Notes: a model not told the origin generated them from the sequence alone. DNA of 64,000 nt from Thiothrix fructosivorans (GCF_017349355.1 NZ_JAFMPM010000007.1:62001-126000); one strand, 5' to 3'; counted from the stretch's first letter, positions 40,055 through 49,920 are shown. Made by a program: numbers and translations.

Positions 40055-41251
40055 ATGACTACACGCCAACACGCGTCTGGATTTTTAGTGCTTAGCCTGT
40101 TCGCCAGCCTATGCTCCGTACAAGCTGCTGAAATAATTCCCGTAGAAACCGCAGGTGCTCGTTCCCAATCCGTACTAGGCAGTACGGTTATTCCTTACAA
40201 AGAAGTCACCTTAAGCGCCCAAATCCCCGGCGTCGTCAAGTACGTAGCGGGGCCGGTTGGCACAGCGCTCACTCAGGACGGCATTGTCTTTAAGGTCGAT
40301 GAATCGCAGTTAATGGCGAAACGCAATGCCGTCGTTGCCCAGATCTCCATTGCCCAATCCGCCGTCCAAAACGCGCAAGCCCAGTATTACCGCGAATTAA
40401 ACTCCCCCCGCAGCAAAGACATCGGTGCGATGCCCGGTTTTGGAATGCCCTCCATGTTTGACCGCATGGCAGTGCGCCCGTTTGCGGATTCCTTCATGGG
40501 CGGGTATGACTCCGACACAGTACGCCAAGGCGATCTCAGCAACGTCATGGCAAGTGTTTCCCAAGCGCAAGGTCAACTCCAGCAAGCCATGTCACAGTTG
40601 CAGGAAATTGATTCTGCGCTGCGTGATGCCAGTGCGCTTGCCCCGTTTGAAGGCATTATCTTGGAGAAAATGGTCGAAGTCGGTGATACCGTGCAACCCG
40701 GTCAACCGCTCATCAAATACGGTTACGTCAAATACAAACGTTTGCAAGCGGATGTGCCATCCGGTTTAGTGGGTAACTTAAACAAAGATATGCTGCTACC
40801 TGCGCGAATTGACGGCAGCACCGATACCTCTGTGCGCGTTTCTGAAATTGCGCCGGTCGCTGACCCTAACCGTCATACCGTTACCGTAAAATTCGACATC
40901 CCGATGGAAATCACCACCGCACCGGGCATGTATGCCGAAATCTACGTGCCAGAAAACAAAAAAGGCAGCACGAATGTCACGGTTATTCCCCGTTCCGCCT
41001 TGATGAAAGGCAGCAGCTTGCCGGGTGTCTTGGTCGTGAAAGACAACAATACCTCCGAACTGCGCATGATTCGCTTAGGGGCAGAGCAAAACGGTGGCAG
41101 CAAAGTCGCGGTTATTTCCGGTCTGAATCCGGGTGACAAGATTATCGACAATCCACCCGCAGGTGTTACTGCGGGCTGGATGCCGACAACACCTACCACC
41201 ACCGCAGCACCCGTTTCAGCAACACCTGCAATAGCACCCGCTGCACACTAA
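40055..41251 (+). CDS. RND-type periplasmic adaptor (membrane fusion protein), orphan
   Basis: 398 aa. Signal peptide ends near SVQAAEI. Then come the biotinyl-lipoyl-like half (STVIPYKEVTLSAQIPG), a helical hairpin of about 130 residues with a Met/Gly/Pro-rich insert (AMPGFGMPSMFDRMA), the second half (ALAPFEGIILEKMVEVGDTV), the beta-barrel (ADVPSGLVGN) and the membrane-proximal domain ending in a Thr/Ala-rich tail. Adaptors work with a permease and an outer-membrane channel; neither is encoded next to it. It might serve a pump elsewhere, possibly the one at 178. The methionine-rich insert is unusual. Confidence 0.8.
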   Translation: MTTRQHASGFLVLSLFASLCSVQAAEIIPVETAGARSQSVLGSTVIPYKEVTLSAQIPGVVKYVAGPVGTALTQDGIVFKVDESQLMAKRNAVVAQISIAQSAVQNAQAQYYRELNSPRSKDIGAMPGFGMPSMFDRMAVRPFADSFMGGYDSDTVRQGDLSNVMASVSQAQGQLQQAMSQLQEIDSALRDASALAPFEGIILEKMVEVGDTVQPGQPLIKYGYVKYKRLQADVPSGLVGNLNKDMLLPARIDGSTDTSVRVSEIAPVADPNRHTVTVKFDIPMEITTAPGMYAEIYVPENKKGSTNVTVIPRSALMKGSSLPGVLVVKDNNTSELRMIRLGAEQNGGSKVAVISGLNPGDKIIDNPPAGVTAGWMPTTPTTTAAPVSATPAIAPAAH

Positions 41252-41328
41252 CACCCACAACGTTCCTGATACCCCCTCCTATTGCCCATGCACAGGAGGG
41301 GGATGAAAACAATAAAGCAACCGCAAAC

Positions 41329-42012
41329 ATGAGACTGGACACGACTTACACCGTTAACACGCCGGAAGGTATCGCCTTGCAACTCTCCCCCGCAGGCCCT
41401 GTACCACGTTTGTTAGCGTGGGTGGTGGACTTGTTGCTACGCACCGTGGTGAATGTTGTGTTATTTGCGCTACTCGCCACCCTCGGTAAAACGGGTATAG
41501 GCATTGCCTTGATCCTCGCGTTTCTGCTCGAATGGTTTTACCCCGTGTATTTTGAATTACGGCATCACGGGCAAACCCCCGGCAAGAAAATGCTCGCTAT
41601 TTACGTCGCGCAAGCCGATGCCAGTCCCGTGACCCCATCCGCATCTTTATTGCGCAACCTACTCAGAGTCGTTGATTTCTTGCCGCTGCTGTACGGGTTT
41701 GGCTTTGTTAGCATGATGCTCAACGGACGTTTTCAACGCTTAGGCGATCTCGCCGCCGATACCGTGGTACTGCACAAAGTGCGTCATGCCACTTACCACC
41801 CCATCCTTGCTGCCGCCCCCATCCGTCCAGATATCGCCTTAACCCTCCTCGAACAGCAAGCCATTATCTTATTCGCGCAACGCAGCCAAACCTTAACCCC
41901 CGCCCGTTTGGATGAACTCGCCCAGATGACCACTCCGCTTGTTGCGCAACAAGCCAATCCGACACAGCATTTACAAGGCATTGCCCGCTGGCTAATGGGA
42001 GGCAAAGCATGA
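41329..42012 (+). CDS. RDD-family membrane protein
   Basis: 227 aa. The RDD signature is at residues 26-36 (PRLLAWVVDLLLR), with two or three membrane helices (about 33-62, 98-125) and QTPGKKMLAIYV plus RFQRLGDLAADTVVL typical of the family. Function unknown; RDD genes often head operons with SpoIIM, MoxR and DUF58. Its stop overlaps the next start by 4 bases. Confidence 0.85.
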   Translation: MRLDTTYTVNTPEGIALQLSPAGPVPRLLAWVVDLLLRTVVNVVLFALLATLGKTGIGIALILAFLLEWFYPVYFELRHHGQTPGKKMLAIYVAQADASPVTPSASLLRNLLRVVDFLPLLYGFGFVSMMLNGRFQRLGDLAADTVVLHKVRHATYHPILAAAPIRPDIALTLLEQQAIILFAQRSQTLTPARLDELAQMTTPLVAQQANPTQHLQGIARWLMGGKA

Positions 42013-43001
42013 AGCAAGAACAATTTGTGCAGCAATACCAAGCACACTGGAAAACCGTGACCGCATGGTTGGATTACCAACAACTTCCTAAAAAACAACG
42101 GGCGAATGCCACTGAACCGGCGTTGGATTTTCCGCGTGCCTATCGCCAACTCTGCCATCAACTCGCCTTGGCGCAATCACGCTTGTATAGCCCCTTACTG
42201 ATTGCACAACTGAACGATTTAGTGACGCGGGGGCATCATCAGCTCTACACCTCACGGCTGCATTTCGCCCAGCATTTTATCCAATTTTACCTGCGGGACT
42301 TGCCACGACTGGTACGGCGTGAATGGCAAGCCCTGTTGCTGGCGGGAGCGCTGTTTTTTGGCAGTTTGTTTGCCATGCTGATTGCCATTCAGATTGAACC
42401 GGAACTGGTGTATTCGGTCATTGATAGCGCACAAGTGGCAGGCATGGAAGAGATGTACACCCCCGCCCGCACGGAACGCTTTGGGCGCGAAAATGAAGCG
42501 GATAGCGACGTGTACATGTTTGGTTTTTACATCAAAAACAATACCAGCATCGGTTTTCAAGTGTTTGCAGGTGGTTTACCCTTCGGGCTGGGGAGTCTGT
42601 TTTTCTTGCTCTACAACGGCTTAGTGATTGGTGCGGTTGCAGGGCATTTAACCCAGCTCGGCTATATTGATACCTTCTGGGGCTTTGTGGCGGGGCATAG
42701 TGCTTTTGAACTCACTGCCATCGTGTTATCAGGTGCGGCAGGTTTCAAATTAGCTGCCGCATTGATCATGCCGGGGCGCAAGTCGCGCTTACTGGCGTTA
42801 CGGGACAACGCGCAAGATGCCATCCGGCTGGTCTACGGGGCGGCGACCCTGTTTATTATGGCGGCGTTTGTGGAAGCCTTTTGGTCGTCGCAAACATGGA
42901 TTCCGTTGCTGGTGAAATACAGCGTCGGCATAGCACTCTGGCTGTTGGTGATTGGCTATTTCACGCAATTGGGACGCGATGAGGTGGCTGATGAAACTTG
43001 A
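42009..43001 (+). CDS. SpoIIM-like (stage II sporulation protein M family) membrane protein
   Basis: 330 aa. The N-terminal 100 residues are soluble and basic. A membrane helix at about 112-130 is followed by several more after 180; GLGSLFFLLYNGLVIGAVAGHL and GHSAFELTAIVLSGAAG are the family patterns. The organism is not a sporeformer; in proteobacteria these proteins accompany MoxR/DUF58 genes and probably act in membrane or envelope function. Role not established. Overlaps the next gene by 11 bases. Confidence 0.8.
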   Translation: MKQEQFVQQYQAHWKTVTAWLDYQQLPKKQRANATEPALDFPRAYRQLCHQLALAQSRLYSPLLIAQLNDLVTRGHHQLYTSRLHFAQHFIQFYLRDLPRLVRREWQALLLAGALFFGSLFAMLIAIQIEPELVYSVIDSAQVAGMEEMYTPARTERFGRENEADSDVYMFGFYIKNNTSIGFQVFAGGLPFGLGSLFFLLYNGLVIGAVAGHLTQLGYIDTFWGFVAGHSAFELTAIVLSGAAGFKLAAALIMPGRKSRLLALRDNAQDAIRLVYGAATLFIMAAFVEAFWSSQTWIPLLVKYSVGIALWLLVIGYFTQLGRDEVADET

Positions 43002-44466
43002 TGACATCACCACCACGATTCGCTTGCGTTCACCGTGGGAAGCGGTCGATCTGGGCTTTGCGATGGTGCGTTATCAGGCTCGCGGGCTGTTTCCAGTATG
43101 GATATTGTTGCTGACAGCGTTTGCGCTGATGTGGTGGGTAATCATGCCGAGCGCTTATCAACAGTACGTGCCGCTGGCGGTGTGGTGGTGTAAGCCGTTG
43201 TATGACCGTATTTTGCTGCATAGCCTCAGCCATCAGATGTTTAATGAACGCTTGAGTATGGCGGCAATGGTCAGTGCGCTGCCACGTTTGCTGTGGCATT
43301 CGGGACTATTGGCAGCGTTAACCATTCGACGGTTTTCGCTATCACGCGGTTTCAATTTACCGATTTGGCAATTGGAGCAATTGCGCGGTAAACCGCGTGC
43401 CGCACGGCAAACGTTATTGCACCTGCAAACCCATTCACACGCGGTGTGGTTAACCATTGCGTGCCAGCATCTGGAGTACGTGGTGCTGTTTAGTCTGTAT
43501 CTGCTCATGATCATGCTCGACCCAACGGATGGCGCATGGAATTATCTGTTCAGCGTGTTCCAAGCAGGTGTTGACGCAGACACGCAATACTGGGGCAATG
43601 TGCTGTATACGGTGTTGTATGTCTTCACTATTGGCATTATTGAGCCGCTCTATATTGCCGCCAGTTTCAGCCTGTATATCAACCGCCGTACCCAACTCGA
43701 AGCGTGGGATATTGAATTAGCTTTCCGCCATCTCGGCGCACGCTTAAGCCAACTTGCCCGCACCCCGTTAGCTATCGTGCTGATCGGCACTGTTTGTTTC
43801 GGCTTACCCAGTGTGTCGCCGACACCCGCGTGGGCAAGCGAACGTTTACCGCCAGAAGCAGCGGCGGAGCAAATTCACGCTGTCATGCAGCGCGAAGAAT
43901 TCGCCGAAATGCGGACTCAAATGCAGTGGGTATTACGTCACCCTGACCCCGCCAAAGCCGCTACCAATCCAGACCTGACGGGCTGGCAAAAATCCCTGTC
44001 CTTGCTGTTCGCTAACGTCACCAAGACAGCCTTGTGGTTGGCGCTCATTGTGCTGATCGTCATGGTAATCGTGTACCGCCAGCGCATTCTTACCCTTCTG
44101 AAACCCATCCGCCGCCAAGCGCCCCAGCCACCCCCACCGGATATTCTGTTCGGCATGGATATTCGCCCCGAATCGCTGCCTGCTGACATTGCCGCTGCCA
44201 GCCGTCAACTCTGGGAAGCACAGCAGCACCGCGAAGCGCTCAGCTTGCTGTATCGGGCGGCATTGATGCGCTTAACCCGTCATGATCATCTCGCCATACA
44301 CGCCAGCCATACCGAAGGCGACATTCTCCAGCTTGCCCAAACACAGCTCAGCCCAACCCGCCTAGCGTGGCTGACCGCAACCACACAGGCTTGGCAAGCC
44401 ATTGCTTACGCCCATCGGATACCACCCGATTCACAGGTTCTGCCATTGTTTGAGGAGTGGGCATGA
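42991..44466 (+). CDS. membrane protein with a C-terminal DUF4129 domain
   Basis: 491 aa from ATG 42991, overlapping the SpoIIM-type stop; a frame start at 42952 is inside the upstream gene. About six helices are in the first half (from residue 30). A soluble stretch (about 280-340) and another helix (about 345-370, ALWLALIVLIVMVIVYR) come next, then a Pro-rich linker and the cytoplasmic DUF4129 domain (AASRQLWEAQQHREALSLLYRAAL onward). Such genes lie in transglutaminase or MoxR operons. Function unknown. Confidence 0.75.
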   Translation: MKLDDITTTIRLRSPWEAVDLGFAMVRYQARGLFPVWILLLTAFALMWWVIMPSAYQQYVPLAVWWCKPLYDRILLHSLSHQMFNERLSMAAMVSALPRLLWHSGLLAALTIRRFSLSRGFNLPIWQLEQLRGKPRAARQTLLHLQTHSHAVWLTIACQHLEYVVLFSLYLLMIMLDPTDGAWNYLFSVFQAGVDADTQYWGNVLYTVLYVFTIGIIEPLYIAASFSLYINRRTQLEAWDIELAFRHLGARLSQLARTPLAIVLIGTVCFGLPSVSPTPAWASERLPPEAAAEQIHAVMQREEFAEMRTQMQWVLRHPDPAKAATNPDLTGWQKSLSLLFANVTKTALWLALIVLIVMVIVYRQRILTLLKPIRRQAPQPPPPDILFGMDIRPESLPADIAAASRQLWEAQQHREALSLLYRAALMRLTRHDHLAIHASHTEGDILQLAQTQLSPTRLAWLTATTQAWQAIAYAHRIPPDSQVLPLFEEWA

Positions 44467-45293
44467 AACTCCAACCCATCCTCATCGTTTTATTGATTGC
44501 TCTAGTGCTGACAACAGGCACGTTTTGGTTTCTCAAGACTTACGAATACAAAGCCGTCGATGAATACGTCGGTTTGCGCGGTGAAGCCAACAGTAATCCG
44601 TTGTTTGCCGCACGTTTGTTTCTACAACGCATGGGCATTCCCGCTGAACGCAAAGATAACCTGCAAACCTTGCCGCCGCTGGACACGGTGTTGCTGCTGG
44701 ATATGCCCGATAACAGCTTGTCACGGCAAAAAATGGATAACATTCTCGCGTGGGTCGAGCGCGGTGGACACCTCATTACCCACCCTGCAACCATCCAACA
44801 AGATGCAGACCTTATCCCCAATAATGAAGAGTTACGCACAATCAAACGCGGGAAAGGCTTAATGACGTTAGTTGCTAACCTCGACCGTATTGAAAATACT
44901 GCCATTGGCGATGAAGCACGCGCCAATGCCAAATTCTTGTGGCAGCTCGTGCATAAGCACCACGCCGTTCCCGCTGGCGTATGGTTAATCCACCAAGATG
45001 CGATGCCACCGCTTTGGCAACTGATCTGGAAACACGCTTGGGCGCTGGTGTTAACCTTGGCATTGCTCCTACCGCTGACGCTGCTTGCTCTCAGCCCACG
45101 TTTCGGCCCACTGATACCTCAACCCGCGCCGGGTCGCCGCCGGATTTTAGAACACATCCACGCCAGCGGCTTATTCATGTGGCAACGCCACCGTAAGCAT
45201 GGCGACACGCAATACCACGACTTTATCGCGGCAGCCGAACAACTGACAAAAAGCACAAGGACACAACATGACAACACCCACCCTGACGCTTGA
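44463..45293 (+). CDS. DUF4350-type membrane protein
   Basis: 276 aa from ATG 44463 (ATGA overlap with the previous stop). N-terminal membrane helix (about 5-25), then a soluble domain (DTVLLLDMPDNSLS, WVERGGHLITHPA) that resembles the glutamine-amidotransferase-like fold seen in DUF4350, and a second helix pair at about 180-205 (ALVLTLALLLPLTLLALSPR). The tail carries HRKHGDTQYHDFIAAAEQL. Function unknown, always seen in MoxR-type operons. It overlaps the MoxR start by 26 bases. Confidence 0.75.
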   Translation: MKLQPILIVLLIALVLTTGTFWFLKTYEYKAVDEYVGLRGEANSNPLFAARLFLQRMGIPAERKDNLQTLPPLDTVLLLDMPDNSLSRQKMDNILAWVERGGHLITHPATIQQDADLIPNNEELRTIKRGKGLMTLVANLDRIENTAIGDEARANAKFLWQLVHKHHAVPAGVWLIHQDAMPPLWQLIWKHAWALVLTLALLLPLTLLALSPRFGPLIPQPAPGRRRILEHIHASGLFMWQRHRKHGDTQYHDFIAAAEQLTKSTRTQHDNTHPDA

Positions 45294-46242
45294 ACAAGCC
45301 AGCCACCTAGCGAACACTATCCGCCACGAAATCGGCAAAGCCTTGATTGGGCAAAAGCAAGTCGTGCGCGAAACCCTGATTGCCTTGCTCGCAGGTGGGC
45401 ATGTGCTGATCGAAGGTGTCCCCGGTCTGGGCAAAACTTTGCTGGTACGCGCCCTTGCCCGCACCATTTCTGGTCAGTTTGCCCGTATCCAATTCACCCC
45501 CGACTTAATGCCTGCCGACATCAGTGGACACGTCTTATTTGATATGCACAACCAAAGTTTCAACGTGCGCAAAGGTCCTGTTTTTACCAACCTCTTGCTT
45601 GCCGATGAAATCAACCGCGCCCCCGCCAAAACGCAATCGGCTTTGCTGGAAGTGATGCAGGAACAACAAGTGACGATTGAGGGCAAAGCCCTCCCCGTCC
45701 CCCTGCCCTTCATGACGCTAGCCACGCAAAACCCGCTGGAACAGGAAGGCACATACCCTTTGCCCGAAGCGCAACTGGATCGTTTCTTGCTAAAAGTGTT
45801 TATCGACTACCCCGCGTTGGAAGAAGAGGTGGAAATGGTCATGGTGGTGACAGATAAACAAATTGGAGACCGTTTCAGCTTCAATAATCTGCAAACCGTT
45901 GCCACGCCCGAACAAGTCATAGCCATGCAAACCATCGCAGCAAGCATTGCGGTAGATGTCAGTGTTTTGGATTACGCGGTACGCATTACCCGCGCCACGC
46001 GGCACTGGCAAGGCTTACGTTTTGGTGCAGGACCACGCGGCAGTATTGCGTTGATTCGAGCGGCACGCGCTCATGCCTTGTTGGAAGGACGTAATTTTGT
46101 TCATCCCGACGACATTAAGCACGTCTGTCTGCCCGTCTTGCGGCATCGTGTTTCCCTTACACCAGAAATGGAATTGGAAGGGTATAATGCCGACCATTTA
46201 CTCACCGCCATCCTCGCCAAAACCGCAGCGCCACGCCAATGA
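45268..46242 (+). CDS. MoxR-family AAA+ ATPase
   Basis: 324 aa. Walker A GVPGLGKTLLVRAL (about 50-63), Walker B LLLADEINRAPAKTQSALLEVM, and the sensor region TQNPLEQEGTYPLPEAQLDRFL are all MoxR hallmarks. These act as chaperone-like ATPases that mature or remodel partner proteins, usually a von Willebrand/DUF58 protein encoded next to them, as here. Soluble. Confidence 0.92.
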   Translation: MTTPTLTLEQASHLANTIRHEIGKALIGQKQVVRETLIALLAGGHVLIEGVPGLGKTLLVRALARTISGQFARIQFTPDLMPADISGHVLFDMHNQSFNVRKGPVFTNLLLADEINRAPAKTQSALLEVMQEQQVTIEGKALPVPLPFMTLATQNPLEQEGTYPLPEAQLDRFLLKVFIDYPALEEEVEMVMVVTDKQIGDRFSFNNLQTVATPEQVIAMQTIAASIAVDVSVLDYAVRITRATRHWQGLRFGAGPRGSIALIRAARAHALLEGRNFVHPDDIKHVCLPVLRHRVSLTPEMELEGYNADHLLTAILAKTAAPRQ

Positions 46243-47546
46243 TGCTGCCTGCTCGCCGTACCTTTCAGTTGTTGGGCGTGAATGCAGCGGTAGCGTTGCT
46301 TGTCAGTATTGTCCCTGAGCTGATCATGCTCTGGTATGTCAGCGCGGGAGCGAGCCTACTCGCTGCTTTCATCGATTTGTTGTTAGTCGTCACCGAACCT
46401 GCACCACGCGGCGAACGTACCGTGCCGCATTCCCTGCCATTAGGTGTGAAACGCACGGTGCAGTTGAAACTGCATAACACCAGTAAACGTCCCCTCACCC
46501 TAGACATCTTTGATCATTTCCCGCAGGAACTGCATGTAACGGGCTTTCCCTTGCGTTTAGGTTTGGCAGTAAGTAGTTATGCCGAAGCGTTGTATGAAGT
46601 GACCGCGCAAGCACGCGGCAAACTGCATTTTCCGTGCCTACAAGTACGCGTGCTATCGCCGTGGCGCTTGTGGTGGCACGACATGAAACTACCCGTCACC
46701 TCCGAAGTTAAGGTTTACCCAAATTTTGCAGCGGTGGCGCAATACGCCTTGCTGGCAACCGATAACCACCTCAGTCATCTGGGTATTATGAAAAAACGGC
46801 GGCGTGGTGAGGGGCAAGATTTCCACCAATTGCGCGAATACCGAGCGGGTGACAGCTTGCGTCAGATTGACTGGAAAGCGACCTCGCGGATGCGCAAAGC
46901 CATTTCTCGCGAGTATCAAGATGAACGCGATCAAGAAATCATTTTCTTGCTGGATTGCGGGCATCGCATGATGGCGCAAGATGATGATCTTTCGCACTTC
47001 GATCACACCTTAAATGCTATTTTATTGCTAACTTACGTCGCCTTGCGGCAAGGTGATGCAGTGGGATTAGGCAGTTTTGCAGGACAACAGCGCTGGTTGC
47101 CTGCACACAAGGGGCAATACACTGTGCAGCAGATGCTGAATGCGTTGTATGACTTGCAGCCGACCACTTTCGCCCCTGATTACGCGCAAGCGGCGACCGA
47201 ATTATTGGTACGCCAGAAAAAACGCGCCCTAGTAATCTTGCTGACCAATCTGCGTGATGAAGACTTAGATGATTTGCTCCCTGCCCTACACCTGCTACGC
47301 AAACGTCATGTGGTGCTCTTAGCCAGTATGCGCGAACAAGCGATTGATCAAGCTTTGGATGCCCGCGTAGATAATCACGAAGAAGCTTTGCACAAAGCGG
47401 CGGTGCAACATTATGTGCAGGCGCGTGCCGCCACCTTAGCGCGGGTGCAAGCGGCGGGTATCCGTTGTTTAGATGTGCCACCTGCTACACTTTCCGTGAA
47501 CTTGATCAACCATTACCTCGATATTAAGCAAAGTGGCGTTCTTTAA
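46239..47546 (+). CDS. DUF58 protein (MoxR partner)
   Basis: 435 aa. Two N-terminal membrane helices (residues 10-50), a beta-rich segment, and the DUF58 motif GEGQDFHQLREYRAGDSLRQ with IDWKATSRMRK. A vWA-like domain follows (ERDQEIIFLLDCGHRMM, LLTNLRDEDLDDLL). The usual partner of MoxR, proposed to act at the membrane. Last gene of the six-gene operon starting at 41329; the start overlaps moxR by 4 bases. Confidence 0.88.
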   Translation: MMLPARRTFQLLGVNAAVALLVSIVPELIMLWYVSAGASLLAAFIDLLLVVTEPAPRGERTVPHSLPLGVKRTVQLKLHNTSKRPLTLDIFDHFPQELHVTGFPLRLGLAVSSYAEALYEVTAQARGKLHFPCLQVRVLSPWRLWWHDMKLPVTSEVKVYPNFAAVAQYALLATDNHLSHLGIMKKRRRGEGQDFHQLREYRAGDSLRQIDWKATSRMRKAISREYQDERDQEIIFLLDCGHRMMAQDDDLSHFDHTLNAILLLTYVALRQGDAVGLGSFAGQQRWLPAHKGQYTVQQMLNALYDLQPTTFAPDYAQAATELLVRQKKRALVILLTNLRDEDLDDLLPALHLLRKRHVVLLASMREQAIDQALDARVDNHEEALHKAAVQHYVQARAATLARVQAAGIRCLDVPPATLSVNLINHYLDIKQSGVL

Positions 47547-47726
47547 ATACGTAAAAGTACGCTATTAATAACTGAAAATAAACCATTGTAAAAAAAGTAA
47601 AAAATAGATTTTACGTAAGTACGTTTACCAAAATCAATTTATGATCTATTTCTTTAATCAAAGAGGGTAGACACGCGTGTCTACCCCTACGATGATAGGG
47701 TTTCATCTGTTTCGAGGGAAAACTCT

Positions 47727-49166
47727 ATGTCCATTACCACCCCTAATCTTAGCCGTCGCCGTTTCTTGCTCGGTTCTCTCGCTGTTTCTATCAGCATTCC
47801 TGCGTTTTATCACCCCACCGTCGCGGACGCGGACGGTAACGCCCCTGTTTCTAATAACAATGTGCGATTTTTACAGCGCAGTGATACCGATTACGCCAAA
47901 CATCGCCAGATTTTCAATAAGCGCATTATCGCCATGCCTAAATTCATCGCCGTGTGTGCCAATGAAAAAGGGGTGCAGGAAGCGGTTGCCTACGCGGAGC
48001 AAGCCAAGTTACCGATTGCCGTGAAAAGCGGTGGACACAGCTTTGAAGGCTTCTCCACTAACGACGGTGGCTTGATGCTGGATTTATCCGCCATGAACAA
48101 GCCCAAATACGATAAAACCAGCAAACATCTCACCATCCAACCCGGTGCAAAACTGGGTGGCGTATACGAATATCTCAACCAATACGGACGCATGATTCCG
48201 GCGGGTTCGTGTGCAGGCGTGGGGGTAGCAGGCTTAACCCTCGGTGGCGGCTACGGCTTTTTTGCACGGCAATTAGGGCTAACCTGTGACAGCTTGCAAC
48301 GTGTGCGTATGGTCGACGGCAAGGGAAAAGTGCATGACTCCAGCACCAACCCTGAATTGCTGTGGGCGTGCAAAGGCGGCGGCAATGGCAATTTCGGCAT
48401 TATTACCGAACTAGAATTCAAGACTCATCCTGCCCCGCAAACGTTTAGCAGTTACCGCTACAAATACCGCAATTTAACCCCAAGCGCCGCGACTCAACTC
48501 GCTGAACGCTGGTTTGAGATGATGAACACCTTGCCCAACAGTGCCTATTCGTCTTGGGTACTCAACGGCAAGCATGTCACGGTAATTGTTACCGATACCA
48601 GCAATACTGCCGCGCCTGCATTGAAAGCAATCCTCAGCAAATTAAAGACGGGAGCAACTGAGGTCATGACACCGCGCAAAGACGCGTTTTTACGCGGTAT
48701 CCAACGCTACAAAGGCGGCACTGAACCGATGTATTTCAAGAATGTCTCGGCAGGTTACTACCGTGGTTTCAGTGACTTGAAAACGCTGCTGCCAGAAATT
48801 TGCAAGCAAATTGCCAGCGCAAAAATGACCACGTTACTGCAAATCAATACCTTGTGTGGCGCGATTAACACCTCTGCACTTGAAGATACCGCTGCATATC
48901 CGCACCGCACGTATGGCTACTTGGGCGAATTGCAAACCTATTACGACAAAGCCACGCAAACCAAGACTGCCGAGCAGATTGTGCGTGACATCCAAGGAAT
49001 ACTCACCAGAGGCGGGATTACCGCGCATTACCGCAATTACCCTGACGTGGAATTACCAAACTGGGAAACGGCGTATTACGGCAAATCCTACCCGCGTCTA
49101 CAGGCTCTCAAGCGCCAACTTGACCCCGATAACCTGATTCGCCACCCGCAAAGCGTTAAACTCTGA
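47727..49166 (+). CDS. exported FAD-linked oxidoreductase with berberine-bridge-enzyme C-terminus
   Basis: 479 aa. The twin-arginine signal NLSRRRFLLGSLAVS is at residues 7-21, so it folds with its cofactor before export. The FAD domain has the covalent-His motif KSGGHSFEGFSTNDGG (His about 108). The second covalent Cys in GLTCDSLQ suggests bicovalent FAD, and GGGNGNFGI is also present. The BBE-type C-terminus ends WETAYYGKSYPRLQALKRQL. Family members oxidise sugars or other alcohols with oxygen. The substrate is unknown. It follows 180 AT-rich bases with TACGTA motifs; alone in its unit. Confidence 0.85.
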   Translation: MSITTPNLSRRRFLLGSLAVSISIPAFYHPTVADADGNAPVSNNNVRFLQRSDTDYAKHRQIFNKRIIAMPKFIAVCANEKGVQEAVAYAEQAKLPIAVKSGGHSFEGFSTNDGGLMLDLSAMNKPKYDKTSKHLTIQPGAKLGGVYEYLNQYGRMIPAGSCAGVGVAGLTLGGGYGFFARQLGLTCDSLQRVRMVDGKGKVHDSSTNPELLWACKGGGNGNFGIITELEFKTHPAPQTFSSYRYKYRNLTPSAATQLAERWFEMMNTLPNSAYSSWVLNGKHVTVIVTDTSNTAAPALKAILSKLKTGATEVMTPRKDAFLRGIQRYKGGTEPMYFKNVSAGYYRGFSDLKTLLPEICKQIASAKMTTLLQINTLCGAINTSALEDTAAYPHRTYGYLGELQTYYDKATQTKTAEQIVRDIQGILTRGGITAHYRNYPDVELPNWETAYYGKSYPRLQALKRQLDPDNLIRHPQSVKL

Positions 49167-49773
49167 GAATGTCCGCCAATTGCCAGATGCAGGCATCGGC
49201 ATTGCGCTGCTGAATTTCGAGGCGCAAACCCGTTTCCTGTGCTGCCAACAAGGTTTCCAGCAAGCGGATGTAACGCACGCGCAGCTTCAGCAAATCGACG
49301 CTTTGCATCATCGGCGACAGCAATTCTTCGGCTTCGTTGATATTGTCGTAGACATGGCGGCGCACTTGTTCGGCAATCGCAATAATGCTACCACAATCGT
49401 CGTATTGTGCTGCCACTTTGCTGGTGTGTAAGCCGTGGCTATCGGTTTCATCTTCCAAATGGGCATCACGCTTGCTGACCGCTGACAGTTCGCGAATTTG
49501 CTGGCGAATTTGTGCCAACTCATGTCGTGTAGTGTGAATCAACTGTTTGTTGGCATCGAGCTGCTGCAACAGATGGCGGTAAAAATCTAAGGAAGACGAT
49601 AACACGGTATCATTGCTAGGCGGCACTGGCGGGGCTGCATCTTCCGCTACTGCTTCGTGGTGAGCAGTCTCTTCAGGTTCAGGGGTAATAGATACTGGCT
49701 CGGATTCGGCAATGGCATCCAGTGTCTCGATGGGGCTTGTATGGATTTCTTCGTTTTCGTTGTAGTCGGACAT
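49156..49773 (-). CDS. acidic coiled-coil protein, unknown function
   Basis: 205 aa from ATG 49773 with GAGGAA upstream; its 3' end overlaps the oxidoreductase gene by 11 bases. The first 70 residues are Glu/Pro-rich and likely disordered. The next 110 residues (about 65-180) form probable coiled coil, including LLQQLDANKQLIHTTRHELA and RYIRLLETLLAAQETGLRL. No signal peptide or membrane helix. I do not recognise the family. Confidence 0.7.
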   Translation of the reverse strand: MSDYNENEEIHTSPIETLDAIAESEPVSITPEPEETAHHEAVAEDAAPPVPPSNDTVLSSSLDFYRHLLQQLDANKQLIHTTRHELAQIRQQIRELSAVSKRDAHLEDETDSHGLHTSKVAAQYDDCGSIIAIAEQVRRHVYDNINEAEELLSPMMQSVDLLKLRVRYIRLLETLLAAQETGLRLEIQQRNADACIWQLADILRV

Positions 49774-49881
49774 GAACAATTCCTCGTTATAAAGTGCTAA
49801 CAGGAATCATGCAAATATTGACGTAGCTTGTCTTCTATCCTCTTCCCGAACCCCGCAATCTTCTGACAATCGGCATGGCAC

Positions 49882-49920
49882 AAAAAAATCCCCCGCCATG
49901 CTGGTTGTCATGGACGAGGG
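49882..49920 (-). terminator. Rho-independent terminator of the DegQ-like gene
   Basis: On the minus strand a stem formed by CCCTCGTCCATG and CATGGCGGGGG (49920 down to 49890, one bulge, 8-base loop) is followed by ATTTTTTTG (49889-49881), a clear T-run, 45 bases past the protease stop. Confidence 0.8.
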
